NCBI GenBank assembly: GCA_015999875.1 | Contig: JAECRG010000001.1 | Location: 62,001-126,000 of the forward strand | DNA from: Candidatus Saccharimonadota bacterium | Lineage (GTDB): Bacteria; Patescibacteriota; Saccharimonadia; Saccharimonadales; Saccharimonadaceae | Reading direction: 5' to 3' | Length of the DNA stretch: 64,000 nt | Shown here: piece after piece, positions 36,797 to 45,754 of the stretch | How the letters are laid out: the number at the start of each line of letters is the position of its first letter | Position numbering within the stretch: the stretch's first letter is position 1 | Position numbers and translations under genes: made by a program | Notes under the pieces: generated by a model | What the model was told of the DNA's origin: nothing | Seen by the model: the letters and a program-made list of their open reading frames with translations, nothing else | Databases searched by the model: none

Positions 36797-37831
36797 CTAC
36801 CCCTTTCTTACTTTAGAGAAGTCATCTTCGTCGGGTACAAACTTACGAAGCTGTTTCCAGCCGTGGAAGTTACCGAAAAATGGCCTTGGGCTGATTGCCG
36901 TTTTCGCGGACACGTACTCCTGGCCGATGGAATCCATCTGCTTTTCGAAACCAGCTGGAGTTGCCACGTGCTCGAGTGGTGACATATGACCGCCAGTGAC
37001 CAGCCGCTCGTACAGACCTATGTCTGCACCAAGATCTCGCCTACCATCATGAGTCAGATAACTGACTCGTGCGCTACGGCCAGAAGAAACCTTGCCTGCG
37101 TCCTTCGGGTTCTTCCGAGCCCACTCGGCCTCTTCTGGTTGAATGAATGGCAAGTGCCAATCTCCAACTCCTACAAGCTGCGGTGTGGAGGCTTCGTAGA
37201 GAACCTTCATCCTCTCAGCTATGGTCCGGATCTCTGGCTGTGCATCCGGATTGGCTCTGAGTGCGAAGAAGTTGCGCCATTCGGTCGCAGTCACGATTAC
37301 CGTTTGCCACATGAAAGGTTCGAGCAGGCGGTTCGCAAACTGCTTGTGAACATTGAGCAGGTCAACGGTCGCAAGTTGCTCGTCGTCGGCTTTGCCTTCG
37401 GTGAGGAGTATAGCCTCATCGAAGCCCGTACCTAGCATCCCGTAGCTTGCGAAACTTTCGTACGGCCTGTAACCAAAAACCTCCCCGCACAGCTTTTCGC
37501 CAAGCAGAAGTTCGAATGCAGATGTGGCCGCTCGATCTCTTCCGCGAAGCCAGGTCTCTCGAGCTTCGTCGTGCTGTCGCCCTTCAAGGAACTGAGAAGA
37601 CTGCATGCCAGACTCATTTCGCCCGAATTTCTCCGGAATGAATGGGTCGTCGAGCAGCTTCCTGATCTGTTTTTTGACCGGAATTGCCCGACTGCTTGCA
37701 GAGTTTCTGCTGAACGAGCGGTGGGTATTGAATTCGGGAAGCATGTACCGCGGAAAAGTGATTTCCATGGTTGTTAGTCGGTCTCCAACTTCACTTACCG
37801 AATCCAGTATGATCTTGGCACTGTATGCCAT
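36797..37831 (-). CDS. thyX: FAD-dependent thymidylate synthase, long/atypical form
   Basis: THRSFSRNSASSRAIP (ThyX signature region), TEWRNFFALR, SGRSARVSY; AGGAG Shine-Dalgarno. Confidence 0.85.
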   Translation of the reverse strand: MAYSAKIILDSVSEVGDRLTTMEITFPRYMLPEFNTHRSFSRNSASSRAIPVKKQIRKLLDDPFIPEKFGRNESGMQSSQFLEGRQHDEARETWLRGRDRAATSAFELLLGEKLCGEVFGYRPYESFASYGMLGTGFDEAILLTEGKADDEQLATVDLLNVHKQFANRLLEPFMWQTVIVTATEWRNFFALRANPDAQPEIRTIAERMKVLYEASTPQLVGVGDWHLPFIQPEEAEWARKNPKDAGKVSSGRSARVSYLTHDGRRDLGADIGLYERLVTGGHMSPLEHVATPAGFEKQMDSIGQEYVSAKTAISPRPFFGNFHGWKQLRKFVPDEDDFSKVRKG

Positions 37832-37889
37832 GTTTTCTCCTAAGAAAATAGGGTAAACTCTTAATGTTCACCCACCCTGTCGCTAGTAT

Positions 37890-37920
37890 AGCAAAATCCG
37901 CACCATAACGATGCGGATTT
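37890..37920 (-). terminator. rplA terminator
   Basis: AAAATCCGCA ccataacga TGCGGATTTT. Confidence 0.75.
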
Positions 37921-37944
37921 TGATGATGCAATAACTAGCTAGAT

Positions 37945-38916
37945 CTAGTTGTTTGTCTCTACTTTGATACTAGGGCCTTGTGAAGTAGAGATACTTACGG
38001 TCTTTACATATACACTCTTGATGCTTGATGGCTTCTGTGAGGCCAGGCTATCGAAGAAAGCTTTTGCGTTGCCAGTAAGCTTCTCGGCACCAAATGATAC
38101 CTTGCCGATTGCGAGGTGGACAATTGCTTGCTTGTCGACACGGTACTCTACCTTGCCGGCTTTTGCTTCAGTGACAGCTTTTGCTACGTCAGCTGCAACA
38201 GTACCGCTCTTAGGGTTTGGCATGAGACCACGTGGACCGAGCAAACGAGCGTGTTTACCAAGTTTTGGCATGTACTGTGGTGTGGCTACGAGGATATCGA
38301 AGTTTAGCTCTTCTTTTTCAAGTTGCTTGAGGAACTCTTCATCACCTACAACATCTGCACCAGCTTTTTTCGCAGCAGCGTGCTCTGATTCTGGAGCAAA
38401 CACGGCGACACGAACCGTTTTACCGGTACCGTGAGGGAGGCTAACAGTTGCGCGGACATTTTGATCTGCCTGACGTGGATCTACACCAAGGCGTACGTGT
38501 ACTTCTACGGATGCATCAAACTTAGCAGGATTTGTCTCCGCAGCGAGTGCAAGCGCTTCTGCTAGAGGGTATACTTTGCCATCTTCAATTTTCTTAGCAG
38601 CTTCTTGGTATTTTTTGCCACGGCGTTCGATGCGTGGACGAGCTACAGGTACTGGACCTTTCTTTTTGAGCTCTTCAGCCTCAGGGTCAAGTGGCGAAGT
38701 GTCGCCTTCTTCTTTGCGAGCTTCTTTTTCTGCTTTTTCTTCAGCTTCTGCAAGTGCTTTGACGCTTCGCTTGCCAGCTTTTGCAGGCGCTGCTTCTTTT
38801 GTCTCGTGCTTTTCAGCTCCAGCGATTGCTGCTTCGATTTCAGCGATAGTGTTTTTCTCAGTCACTTCGAGCTTGAGCTCAGCGGCCTTTTCTAATAGTT
38901 CGGCTTTTTTTGCCAT
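37945..38916 (-). CDS. rplA: 50S ribosomal protein L1 with about 100-aa N-terminal extension
   Basis: L1 core KYQEAAKKIEDGKVYPLAEALALA...LGPRGLMPNPKSGTV; N-terminal SAP/HeH-like plus Lys/Glu-rich linker. Confidence 0.93.
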   Translation of the reverse strand: MAKKAELLEKAAELKLEVTEKNTIAEIEAAIAGAEKHETKEAAPAKAGKRSVKALAEAEEKAEKEARKEEGDTSPLDPEAEELKKKGPVPVARPRIERRGKKYQEAAKKIEDGKVYPLAEALALAAETNPAKFDASVEVHVRLGVDPRQADQNVRATVSLPHGTGKTVRVAVFAPESEHAAAKKAGADVVGDEEFLKQLEKEELNFDILVATPQYMPKLGKHARLLGPRGLMPNPKSGTVAADVAKAVTEAKAGKVEYRVDKQAIVHLAIGKVSFGAEKLTGNAKAFFDSLASQKPSSIKSVYVKTVSISTSQGPSIKVETNN

Positions 38917-39096
38917 AATTGTAGGTATAACCCTTTCTGTGGTGTTAGCGGCATATTCTGCCTCCCATCATTGATTTATTGTAGGTGTAATTATAGCAAA
39001 TATTGCCACAAATATCAAGCAGGGGTGTATGCACTGTATGTAATGTTATTACCTCTGTTTTGACTTCTGTTTTTGTAACCAAATAGTACTATATAT

Positions 39097-39125
39097 TGAC
39101 ATAAGCAACATAGACCGCTACTATG
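39097..39125 (+). promoter_or_regulatory. Sigma70-type promoter of the Rpf gene
   Basis: TTGACA - 17 bp - TACTAT. Confidence 0.7.
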
Positions 39126-39229
39126 GTAATTGTGTTTTTTAGAATCGTGAGAGACTCTTTAGGGCACACTATCCCAATATTCGTATTTACATCATATCAG
39201 GAATATCGGGGGTAATAAAGGAGGAAACA

Positions 39230-39844
39230 ATGCGTTTTAACGTAAAATTTACAGCGCTTGCGCTTGCTGGTGCGATCGCGCTCTTCGGAGGAGCGTCTGC
39301 GTCAGCCAAACCAGGTGACACCGTGGTAGTTAGCTCAGGAGATACATTGTCTGCGATAGGCGCCGCCCATGGATCGGACTATGTCCGTATTTTTAATGCC
39401 AACCCGCAGATTGCTAATCCAGATGTAATCAATGCTGGAGATCAACTACGCGTCCCTACTGCCGACGAGCAATTACCGGACCGACTAAGTCAGCTGCAAG
39501 CCGCGCAAGCAGCATACGTGGCGCCAGCACAATCAGTGGCGACGAATTATGGTGGTTATCAGCAGAGTAACCAGCAACCCGTAGCCGCACCTGTCAATAC
39601 GGGTGGTAGTAGCTGGGAGCAAATCGCACAGTGTGAATCTGGTGGCAACTGGAGTATAAATACGGGCAATGGCTATAGTGGTGGTCTACAGTTTAGTCCA
39701 GGAACATGGTCTGCATATGGCGATGGTTCTGCCTCGGCAGCCCAAGCTAGTAAAGAGGCTCAGATCGCTGCAGCTGAAAAAGTGCTAGCAGCGCAAGGCT
39801 GGGGCGCATGGCCTAGTTGTTCAGCAAAAGCCGGTCTCCGCTAG
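39230..39844 (+). CDS. Secreted LysM plus resuscitation-promoting factor (Rpf) transglycosylase-like protein
   Basis: Signal peptide, Lys[29 protein letters not shown], Rpf domain [38 protein letters not shown]...[18 protein letters not shown]. Confidence 0.93.
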   Translation: MRFNVKFTALALAGAIALFGGASASAKPGDTVVVSSGDTLSAIGAAHGSDYVRIFNANPQIANPDVINAGDQLRVPTADEQLPDRLSQLQAAQAAYVAPAQSVATNYGGYQQSNQQPVAAPVNTGGSSWEQIAQCESGGNWSINTGNGYSGGLQFSPGTWSAYGDGSASAAQASKEAQIAAAEKVLAAQGWGAWPSCSAKAGLR

Positions 39845-39860
39845 GGATAGATATACTCAT

Positions 39861-39890
39861 AAAAACCACGCCGCACGGCGTGGTTTTTAT
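39861..39890 (+). terminator. Intrinsic terminator of the Rpf gene
   Basis: AAAAACCACGCCG ca CGGCGTGGTTTTTAT. Confidence 0.9.
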
Positions 39891-40157
39891 TTTCGATTTA
39901 GTTTATTTGCAATCGCTTCATTAGTTAGCTTCAAGGACTCTTCTCGCGTATCTCCTCCTTTGCCATCCATGATTTCGTGGGAGGTCTTGCTTTGCTCCGT
40001 CGAACCGCGCGATTCGATCATTGAGGATTGCCCCCTCTTCATTCGAAAGCTTGTCTAGTAGATCATTTTCGTCGTATTCTCGTAGGCTACATTCACTCAT
40101 AAGATTGTCACACAAACTCTGTGGACATTGCGATAGGTGTAAGTACTTTTGTAAATA

Positions 40158-40187
40158 AATACACCCCGAGAGATTCGGGGTGTATTC
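40158..40187 (-). terminator. rplK terminator
   Basis: AATACACCCCG agagat TCGGGGTGTATT. Confidence 0.75.
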
Positions 40188-40202
40188 AATGTGCAAATAG
40201 AT

Positions 40203-40628
40203 TTATTCGCTGACTTCGACTCCCATAGAGCGAGCAGTACCGGCGATTGTCTTGATTCGGCCTTCTTCGTCGATTGCGTTGAGCATGTCTTTCTTTGCTT
40301 CAGCGATTTCGGCGAGTTGAGCACGAGTGATAGTACCTACTTTTTCAGCGTGTGGTTTACCGCTGCCTTTTTTGATGCCAATCTTTTCACGGATTGCGTC
40401 ATCGACAGGCTGACCAAGGCTCTTCCAGCTAAAAGTACGGTCTTCGAACACGGTCATGTGTACGATTACGTCTTTACCCATAAGATCTTTGGTTGCGTCG
40501 TTAAACGGATTGATGAAATCCATCATGTTAAGACCCCATTGACCGAGTGTTGAACCAACAGGAGGGCCTGCGGTCGCGCGACCAGCTGGGATACGGAGCT
40601 TGAGGTTTCCGATGATTTTCTTTGCCAT
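40203..40628 (-). CDS. rplK: 50S ribosomal protein L11
   Basis: LRIPAGRATAGPPVGSTLGQWGLNMMDFINPFNDAT, GTARSMGVEV. Confidence 0.96.
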   Translation of the reverse strand: MAKKIIGNLKLRIPAGRATAGPPVGSTLGQWGLNMMDFINPFNDATKDLMGKDVIVHMTVFEDRTFSWKSLGQPVDDAIREKIGIKKGSGKPHAEKVGTITRAQLAEIAEAKKDMLNAIDEEGRIKTIAGTARSMGVEVSE

Positions 40629-40731
40629 AATTCTTGTATTTCCTTCTTTTTACTCTAGTTATACCAGAGTGCGTAACCATACGATTATAACAAAATATCG
40701 AGACTTACGCAAGACGCTGTATACTGTAAGC

Positions 40732-41292
40732 ATGAGCATCATGAAATTGCCCCCTGTCAAGCACGTAATTGCAAATTACTGCGGAGGTTTAGGATATTAC
40801 GCATTTCACTTCGCATGGATATTACTTGCGTTTACGACGCTTACGCGGATCATGCAGTACGTAATACCCCAAAATCAGCCCGTGTTACAGACACCAGCTC
40901 AGACTACCGCCGCTGCGGTAACTACAAGTGGTGGTGATGGTCTGCCTACTGTAGTAGTTATTGCTATCTCTGCATTTCTTCTCGTAGCGACACTTGTGCT
41001 TCTGATACTTCTGCCATATTGGATCGGACATCTGTCCCGAGGACTTAGTCGTTGGTTGCTACGCCAGACATCTTGGGGTGTTAGCCTCAGAGGTATTCAA
41101 ATCACCAAGCAACTCCTGTCATTGCTAGCGTTTGTGGTGTCTGTCATGGTGCTGTTTCAGCCGGCTATGGACACCATTGCCAATCTACCTTTCTTTCTGG
41201 TGACTGCAGCGTGTGTCGTTGCTTCGCTAGCTTTTGCATTGCAGCACATACTAGTAACGCTCTGGAATATTCCAGAGCGTCGTGTGTACTAG
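40732..41292 (+). CDS. Multi-TM membrane protein of unknown function
   Basis: Four TM segments; start revised to MSIMKLPPVK, 6 nt after TATACT. Confidence 0.65.
   Translation: MSIMKLPPVKHVIANYCGGLGYYAFHFAWILLAFTTLTRIMQYVIPQNQPVLQTPAQTTAAAVTTSGGDGLPTVVVIAISAFLLVATLVLLILLPYWIGHLSRGLSRWLLRQTSWGVSLRGIQITKQLLSLLAFVVSVMVLFQPAMDTIANLPFFLVTAACVVASLAFALQHILVTLWNIPERRVY
41257..41280. repeat. Perfect 24-bp palindrome
   Basis: ACGCTCTGGAAT|ATTCCAGAGCGT, no spacer. Confidence 0.95.
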
Positions 41293-41304
41293 TAGTCTGT
41301 AAAA

Positions 41305-41850
41305 CTAAACTTTTTTAACTTGAAGCGCATCGAGCTCAACAGGTGTATCGCGGCCAAACATGCTAACCATGACTTTGAGCTTGCCTTTTTGGTAATCAAT
41401 TTCGCTGATAGCGCCATCAAAGCCTTTGAAGGGCCCGTCTGTGATAGAAACAACTTCGCCTTCGTTGAAGTCGATTTGGTGCTTTGGCTCTTCGACACCC
41501 ATACGCTTTTTGATCTTACGGATCTCTCCATCTGATACTGGTGTGGGATCTGTACCGCTGCCGACAAATCCTGTGACTCCAGGAGTGTTGCGTACGATAT
41601 ACCATGTCTCTTCCGTGAGCTTCATCTCTACTAGTACGTAGCCCTGGAAAATTTTTCGATCGACAACTTTACGTTTGCCATTTTTGATTTCAATTTGCTT
41701 TTCTTTTGGCACCATTACATCGAAGATTTTGTCTGCCATGTCGACTGCGTTGATGCGCTGTCGGATGCTTTCCGAAACCTTATCTTCGTATCCACTGTAG
41801 GTATGGATCGCATACCACTGTTTGCTTGAATCGTATCGTTTACGTACCAT
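41305..41850 (-). CDS. nusG: Transcription termination/antitermination protein NusG
   Basis: WYAIHTYSGYEDKV, GYVLVEMKLTEETWYIVRNTPGVTGFVG, VVSITDGPFKGFDG. Confidence 0.96.
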   Translation of the reverse strand: MVRKRYDSSKQWYAIHTYSGYEDKVSESIRQRINAVDMADKIFDVMVPKEKQIEIKNGKRKVVDRKIFQGYVLVEMKLTEETWYIVRNTPGVTGFVGSGTDPTPVSDGEIRKIKKRMGVEEPKHQIDFNEGEVVSITDGPFKGFDGAISEIDYQKGKLKVMVSMFGRDTPVELDALQVKKV

Positions 41851-41855
41851 TATTG

Positions 41856-42188
41856 TTAGCCTTTCACTAGGAGATCAAATAGATATTTAAAAATTGCGTC
41901 GAGTACAATAACTAAGACAAAAAAGAATATAGAGTACACGATCACCGCGAAGGTAAGACTCCATGTTGCTTTTCGGTCGGGCCAGCGTACCTGTTTAAGC
42001 TCACGCCATGCCCCGACAAAGTAATTATCTCGTGGTTTTTTGACTTTTTGAGTTTTGTTTGCCACTTTTTTGTCAGATGTTTTGACTGGCTTTGCAGTGG
42101 TATTCTTTGCTGGTTTTTTTGTGTCTTCGGTAGTAGCCACTACGCGGGTGGTGACTTTTGCCGAAGATGCCTTCTTCTTTTCTGCCAA
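41856..42188 (-). CDS. secE: Preprotein translocase subunit SecE
   Basis: Lys-rich N-terminus then WRELKQVRWPDRKATWSLTFAVIVYSIFFF; TTG start proposed after GGGAG. Confidence 0.88.
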   Translation of the reverse strand: MAEKKKASSAKVTTRVVATTEDTKKPAKNTTAKPVKTSDKKVANKTQKVKKPRDNYFVGAWRELKQVRWPDRKATWSLTFAVIVYSIFFFVLVIVLDAIFKYLFDLLVKG

Positions 42189-42288
42189 CTCGTTAGACTC
42201 CCAATTTAAAAAGTCTGCTTGCTGCAGACTGTCAACTACAAGTATACCGTGGCATATAACAAGTGTCAAGTCGTGCTACAATGTGCTT

Positions 42289-43401
42289 ATGATAGAACTG
42301 CTCGTTGCTGGGTGGCTCGGTGCCGTCGCAACTACGGAAGGCCTAACCTTCGTACGACTGCACATGATGCTGCGTCGCTTTCACGCCCGCAAACTGCTCA
42401 GTACTCCTTCGATGGTGCGTGATATGCCGAGCGTAAGTGTTTGTATACCTGCTCGCAACGAAAAACATGCAATGACACGGTGTCTTGAATCCGTGCTTTC
42501 TAGCACCTACCCGAAGATGGAGGTGCTCGTACTTGATGATGAATCTGTTGATAATACGTCGAGCCTCATCAAATCATTCGCAAAAGATGGAGTACGCTTC
42601 ATAGAGGGGGGCACCCCACCAGAGGGGTGGGTTGGCAAGAATCATGCGTTGCGAACACTCCTCAAAGAAGCGAGTGGCACGTATGTGCTGTATCTTGATG
42701 TAGATACCGTCCTGTCTGTCTACTCGATTAGCCAGCTTGTTTCGTACGCAGAAACAACACGAGCCGACATGATCTCTGTACTACCCCAAAGAAATGATGT
42801 GTGGCGCGCAAGTGTGCTGCTGGCACCGCTAAGATATTTTTGGCATGTATTATTCCATCGTGCAGCTCGTCCGGTCGTTGCGAGTAGCGCCTGGATGGTG
42901 CGACGAAAAGACCTGTTGCGTGATTTTGAGGATTTCTCGCAGCTTAAAGACGACGTAGAGCCTGAGGTAACGATCGCACGGCAGTATCTTGCTAAAAATA
43001 GCTATAAATTTCTCACTAGTCATCAACTTCTTGGAGTGTCGTATGAAAAAAAGATGAGCTCTCAGATAGAAACAACTATTCGACTGCGCTATCCTCAGCT
43101 TCATTTTTCTCTGTTTCGTGCGGTCGCAGTGGCCTGCTGTAAGGCAATGATTGCCCTCACTCCGCTCATTGCTTTTATAGATACTGTATATATCGCACCC
43201 GCGATACTTGTCTATCTTGGTGGAGCCATCTGTTATCTTAGTTACTTGCTGTTTGTATGGGAGCGTGGCGCACTCATCGGTATGTGGCTTTGGCCTCTTG
43301 TGCTACTTGGCGATGCGTGGCTGACGCTTGTGAGCATGATTCGCTACCAGACCGGTACAGTTACTTGGAAAGGCCGTCCGATTATTTCTCGGAGTCGATA
43401 G
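42289..43401 (+). CDS. Family 2 glycosyltransferase, membrane
   Basis: PSVSVCIPARNEKHAMTRCLESVLSSTYPKMEVLVLDDESVDNT; TACAAT 6 nt before ATG; start revised from 42055. Confidence 0.88.
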   Translation: MIELLVAGWLGAVATTEGLTFVRLHMMLRRFHARKLLSTPSMVRDMPSVSVCIPARNEKHAMTRCLESVLSSTYPKMEVLVLDDESVDNTSSLIKSFAKDGVRFIEGGTPPEGWVGKNHALRTLLKEASGTYVLYLDVDTVLSVYSISQLVSYAETTRADMISVLPQRNDVWRASVLLAPLRYFWHVLFHRAARPVVASSAWMVRRKDLLRDFEDFSQLKDDVEPEVTIARQYLAKNSYKFLTSHQLLGVSYEKKMSSQIETTIRLRYPQLHFSLFRAVAVACCKAMIALTPLIAFIDTVYIAPAILVYLGGAICYLSYLLFVWERGALIGMWLWPLVLLGDAWLTLVSMIRYQTGTVTWKGRPIISRSR

Positions 43402-45016
43402 CCCTAAGCGAAATGCTAAATGTTGAGCCGTGGTTAAGGCGGCTCTTTAGCTCTATCTGTGTGTCGAGTTTCCGAGCTAACTTCATCGCGACATAGAGAC
43501 CAAGCCCGGTGCCGCGTGTTTCGCGAGTACGGTAGTCTTCGCTTCGATAGAATTTACCAAATATTTTCTCCTTGTCGGCTTTGCTGATGCCTATGCCAGT
43601 GTCACTCACGGAGAGTACGATACTATCGCGAGATGCCTCTGCGTGTAGTTTGATGCCACCTTCCTTTGTGTACTTAACTGCGTTTGTGAGAAAGTTCTGA
43701 AGCAACTCAGTAAGATAGAGCCGGCTTGCGCGCACAGAACCAAGGTTGTGACGTGCGTCTAGGTCGAAGCGTAACCCTGCAGTATGTGCAGCGGGGCTGT
43801 GTTCGGTATATAGCGCATTGAGTAGCTCGTTGATGTCTATCACTTCTGTTTCATCTGCGATACCACGTTCAGCACGGGAAAGTGTACTGAGGTCGTTTAC
43901 CATCTTTGAAAGAAATACCATCTGCTCATGTGCGGCATGTAGCGCTGGTCGTATTCTATCTGGAGATGCGAGGTCTTTTTCGTACATAGCTTCGATATTG
44001 CTGAGCGTACCTTCTGCAATAGTAAGTGGTGTACGCAGCTCATGGCTTACAACACTTATAAATTCATCACGCTCTTCATCTAGGTTTTTTTGTTTCGTGA
44101 TGTCGCGTAGTATAAGTATGAAGCCCTGATCGATATCTAGGCGACTATGGCGCTTACCTACGCGGATCGGCGTGATAGACACTTCCAGGCGAACTACGTC
44201 GTCGGCGTACTTGTAGAAAAAGTCGTCGTGAACTTCAGTGAACTTACTTTTTTTCATGATGGAAAAAATATGTACGCGCTTGCCTTTTTCGTCACTAAGT
44301 TTAAATACTTCGTCGATATGGTGACCGTTGAGCGATCCATTAGTGTCGAGAATACCCAGCGCCGCGGCATTGTACATGCGTACTATACCGTGACTATCGA
44401 CACTTAATACTCCCTGTGCAAGGTTATTCATGAGGGTCGATACACGGTAGCGCTCTAGCTCTGCCTGGGCTTTGCTTTTCTCGAGCACTGCCTGGCGGAC
44501 ACTCTGGATGCGTAGAATCGCGCTTACTACGATCGTAATTGCAACGAGCGCGAGTACGACGATTAAAATATCGGCGATGTTTGGCAGTCTAAGCTCGATA
44601 GCGCGGTATATGTCAAAGATAATACCCATCGTCAGTATTGTAGTAGTGAGCATGAGACCCCTGAGTCCATAGACTCTGTAACCTTCATAGATTAGGAGCA
44701 TAAGCGCTAGGCTTAGTAGTGAGCCGAAACCTGTGGATGTAAGTATTAGCCCTATTGCGACGAGCTCCAGGCCAGCCGTGCGTGCCAGTAAAAATCCAGG
44801 TGTAGTGTCTTTCGAAAGCACGCTGTAGCTAGCTAGTAGCACCCCGCTTAGTACGAGAACTATAAAGACAGCATCACCCATATAGCGAGTCTGCGGCAAT
44901 ATATCAACCATTACCAAGTAGCCCTGTAGTACAAACAGTGACGCAAACACTACGCACGCTATCCTAAGCCACATGCCAGTACGTAGCGTTCGCTGATTCT
45001 GGTACTTCCTCGTCAT
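43382..45016 (-). CDS. Multi-TM PAS-containing sensor histidine kinase
   Basis: 7-8 TM, PAS (MNNLAQGVLSVDSHGIVRMYNAAALGIL), VVSHELRTPLTIAEG, GTGLGLYVAMKLA. Confidence 0.92.
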   Translation of the reverse strand: MTRKYQNQRTLRTGMWLRIACVVFASLFVLQGYLVMVDILPQTRYMGDAVFIVLVLSGVLLASYSVLSKDTTPGFLLARTAGLELVAIGLILTSTGFGSLLSLALMLLIYEGYRVYGLRGLMLTTTILTMGIIFDIYRAIELRLPNIADILIVVLALVAITIVVSAILRIQSVRQAVLEKSKAQAELERYRVSTLMNNLAQGVLSVDSHGIVRMYNAAALGILDTNGSLNGHHIDEVFKLSDEKGKRVHIFSIMKKSKFTEVHDDFFYKYADDVVRLEVSITPIRVGKRHSRLDIDQGFILILRDITKQKNLDEERDEFISVVSHELRTPLTIAEGTLSNIEAMYEKDLASPDRIRPALHAAHEQMVFLSKMVNDLSTLSRAERGIADETEVIDINELLNALYTEHSPAAHTAGLRFDLDARHNLGSVRASRLYLTELLQNFLTNAVKYTKEGGIKLHAEASRDSIVLSVSDTGIGISKADKEKIFGKFYRSEDYRTRETRGTGLGLYVAMKLARKLDTQIELKSRLNHGSTFSISLRAIDSEK

Positions 45017-45052
45017 AATTGCTCTTAGTATACCCTACTAAGCACAAGCGTT

Positions 45053-45742
45053 TCAAATAGTCGGAGAATATTTCTTGATTGAGCGGCAATGCGATATATA
45101 TTCGGGGTCTTTCATGGCGACAAGTTCCCAAAACTTTTGACTATGGTTCATCTGTTTCGTGTGGCACAGCTCATGAATAAGTACGTAATCGATTAGTTCA
45201 AACGGTAGCTGCATCAGGGCGATATTGAGGCTAATGGTTCCTCTTGTGCTACAGCTCCCCCATCTACTGCTCGCATGTGAAAATCGCACACGCTCATATT
45301 GGCAATCGAGTTGTCGAGCTAATATCTCCAGTCGTTTTGGTAAGTAGTGTTTTGCTTCACGGCGCAACGCAGCGCGAATATGCTCGCGGAGTAAATCTTG
45401 CACTGCGTTATCGTGTAGCTGCATGGTTGGCGGTAGTGTCACTACTAGTTTGAGCTCTTGGCGCGCAACACCAAGCGTCGCTCCTTCTACTACAAGCAAT
45501 GAATGACTCTTTCCTATCTGCATGCCGTGTTCGTATCGTACACTGGGCGCTTGTTGCGCTAGCATCTGACGAATCTCATCACGTGAATCAGATAATAGTC
45601 GCTTGAGCCCGCGTGTACTTGCAAATGCGGGCATAGATGCCCTCAGACGTCCGTCAGGAGCAACACTTATTTTGACATGGCGGGCACGGTGACTTTTGCG
45701 TATGGTAATTTCACCGAATTCTTCATCTGAGAGAGTTGCCAA
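45053..45742 (-). CDS. YgjP/WLM-type zinc metallopeptidase (DUF45)
   Basis: SRWGSCSTRGTISLNIALMQLPFELIDYVLIHELCHTKQMNHSQKFW. Confidence 0.9.
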   Translation of the reverse strand: MATLSDEEFGEITIRKSHRARHVKISVAPDGRLRASMPAFASTRGLKRLLSDSRDEIRQMLAQQAPSVRYEHGMQIGKSHSLLVVEGATLGVARQELKLVVTLPPTMQLHDNAVQDLLREHIRAALRREAKHYLPKRLEILARQLDCQYERVRFSHASSRWGSCSTRGTISLNIALMQLPFELIDYVLIHELCHTKQMNHSQKFWELVAMKDPEYISHCRSIKKYSPTI

Positions 45743-45754
45743 TGTTGCTGCTTT

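Noticed and set aside
39921-40196. Minus-strand ORF of 91 aa between the Rpf gene and rplK
   Set aside because: Starts inside the rplK terminator. A shifted frame (KTSHEIMDGKGGDTREESLKLTNEAIANKLNRK) looks equally protein-like, so it may be a decayed small gene; evidence is too weak to call
42212-42230. AGTCTGC-ttgct-GCAGACT hairpin upstream of secE
   Set aside because: Real but short, with no clear regulatory arrangement; not enough to call a riboregulator
43382-43401. 20-bp tail-to-tail overlap between GT2 and the PAS kinase gene
   Set aside because: Both ORFs are well supported and short convergent overlaps are ordinary in compact genomes
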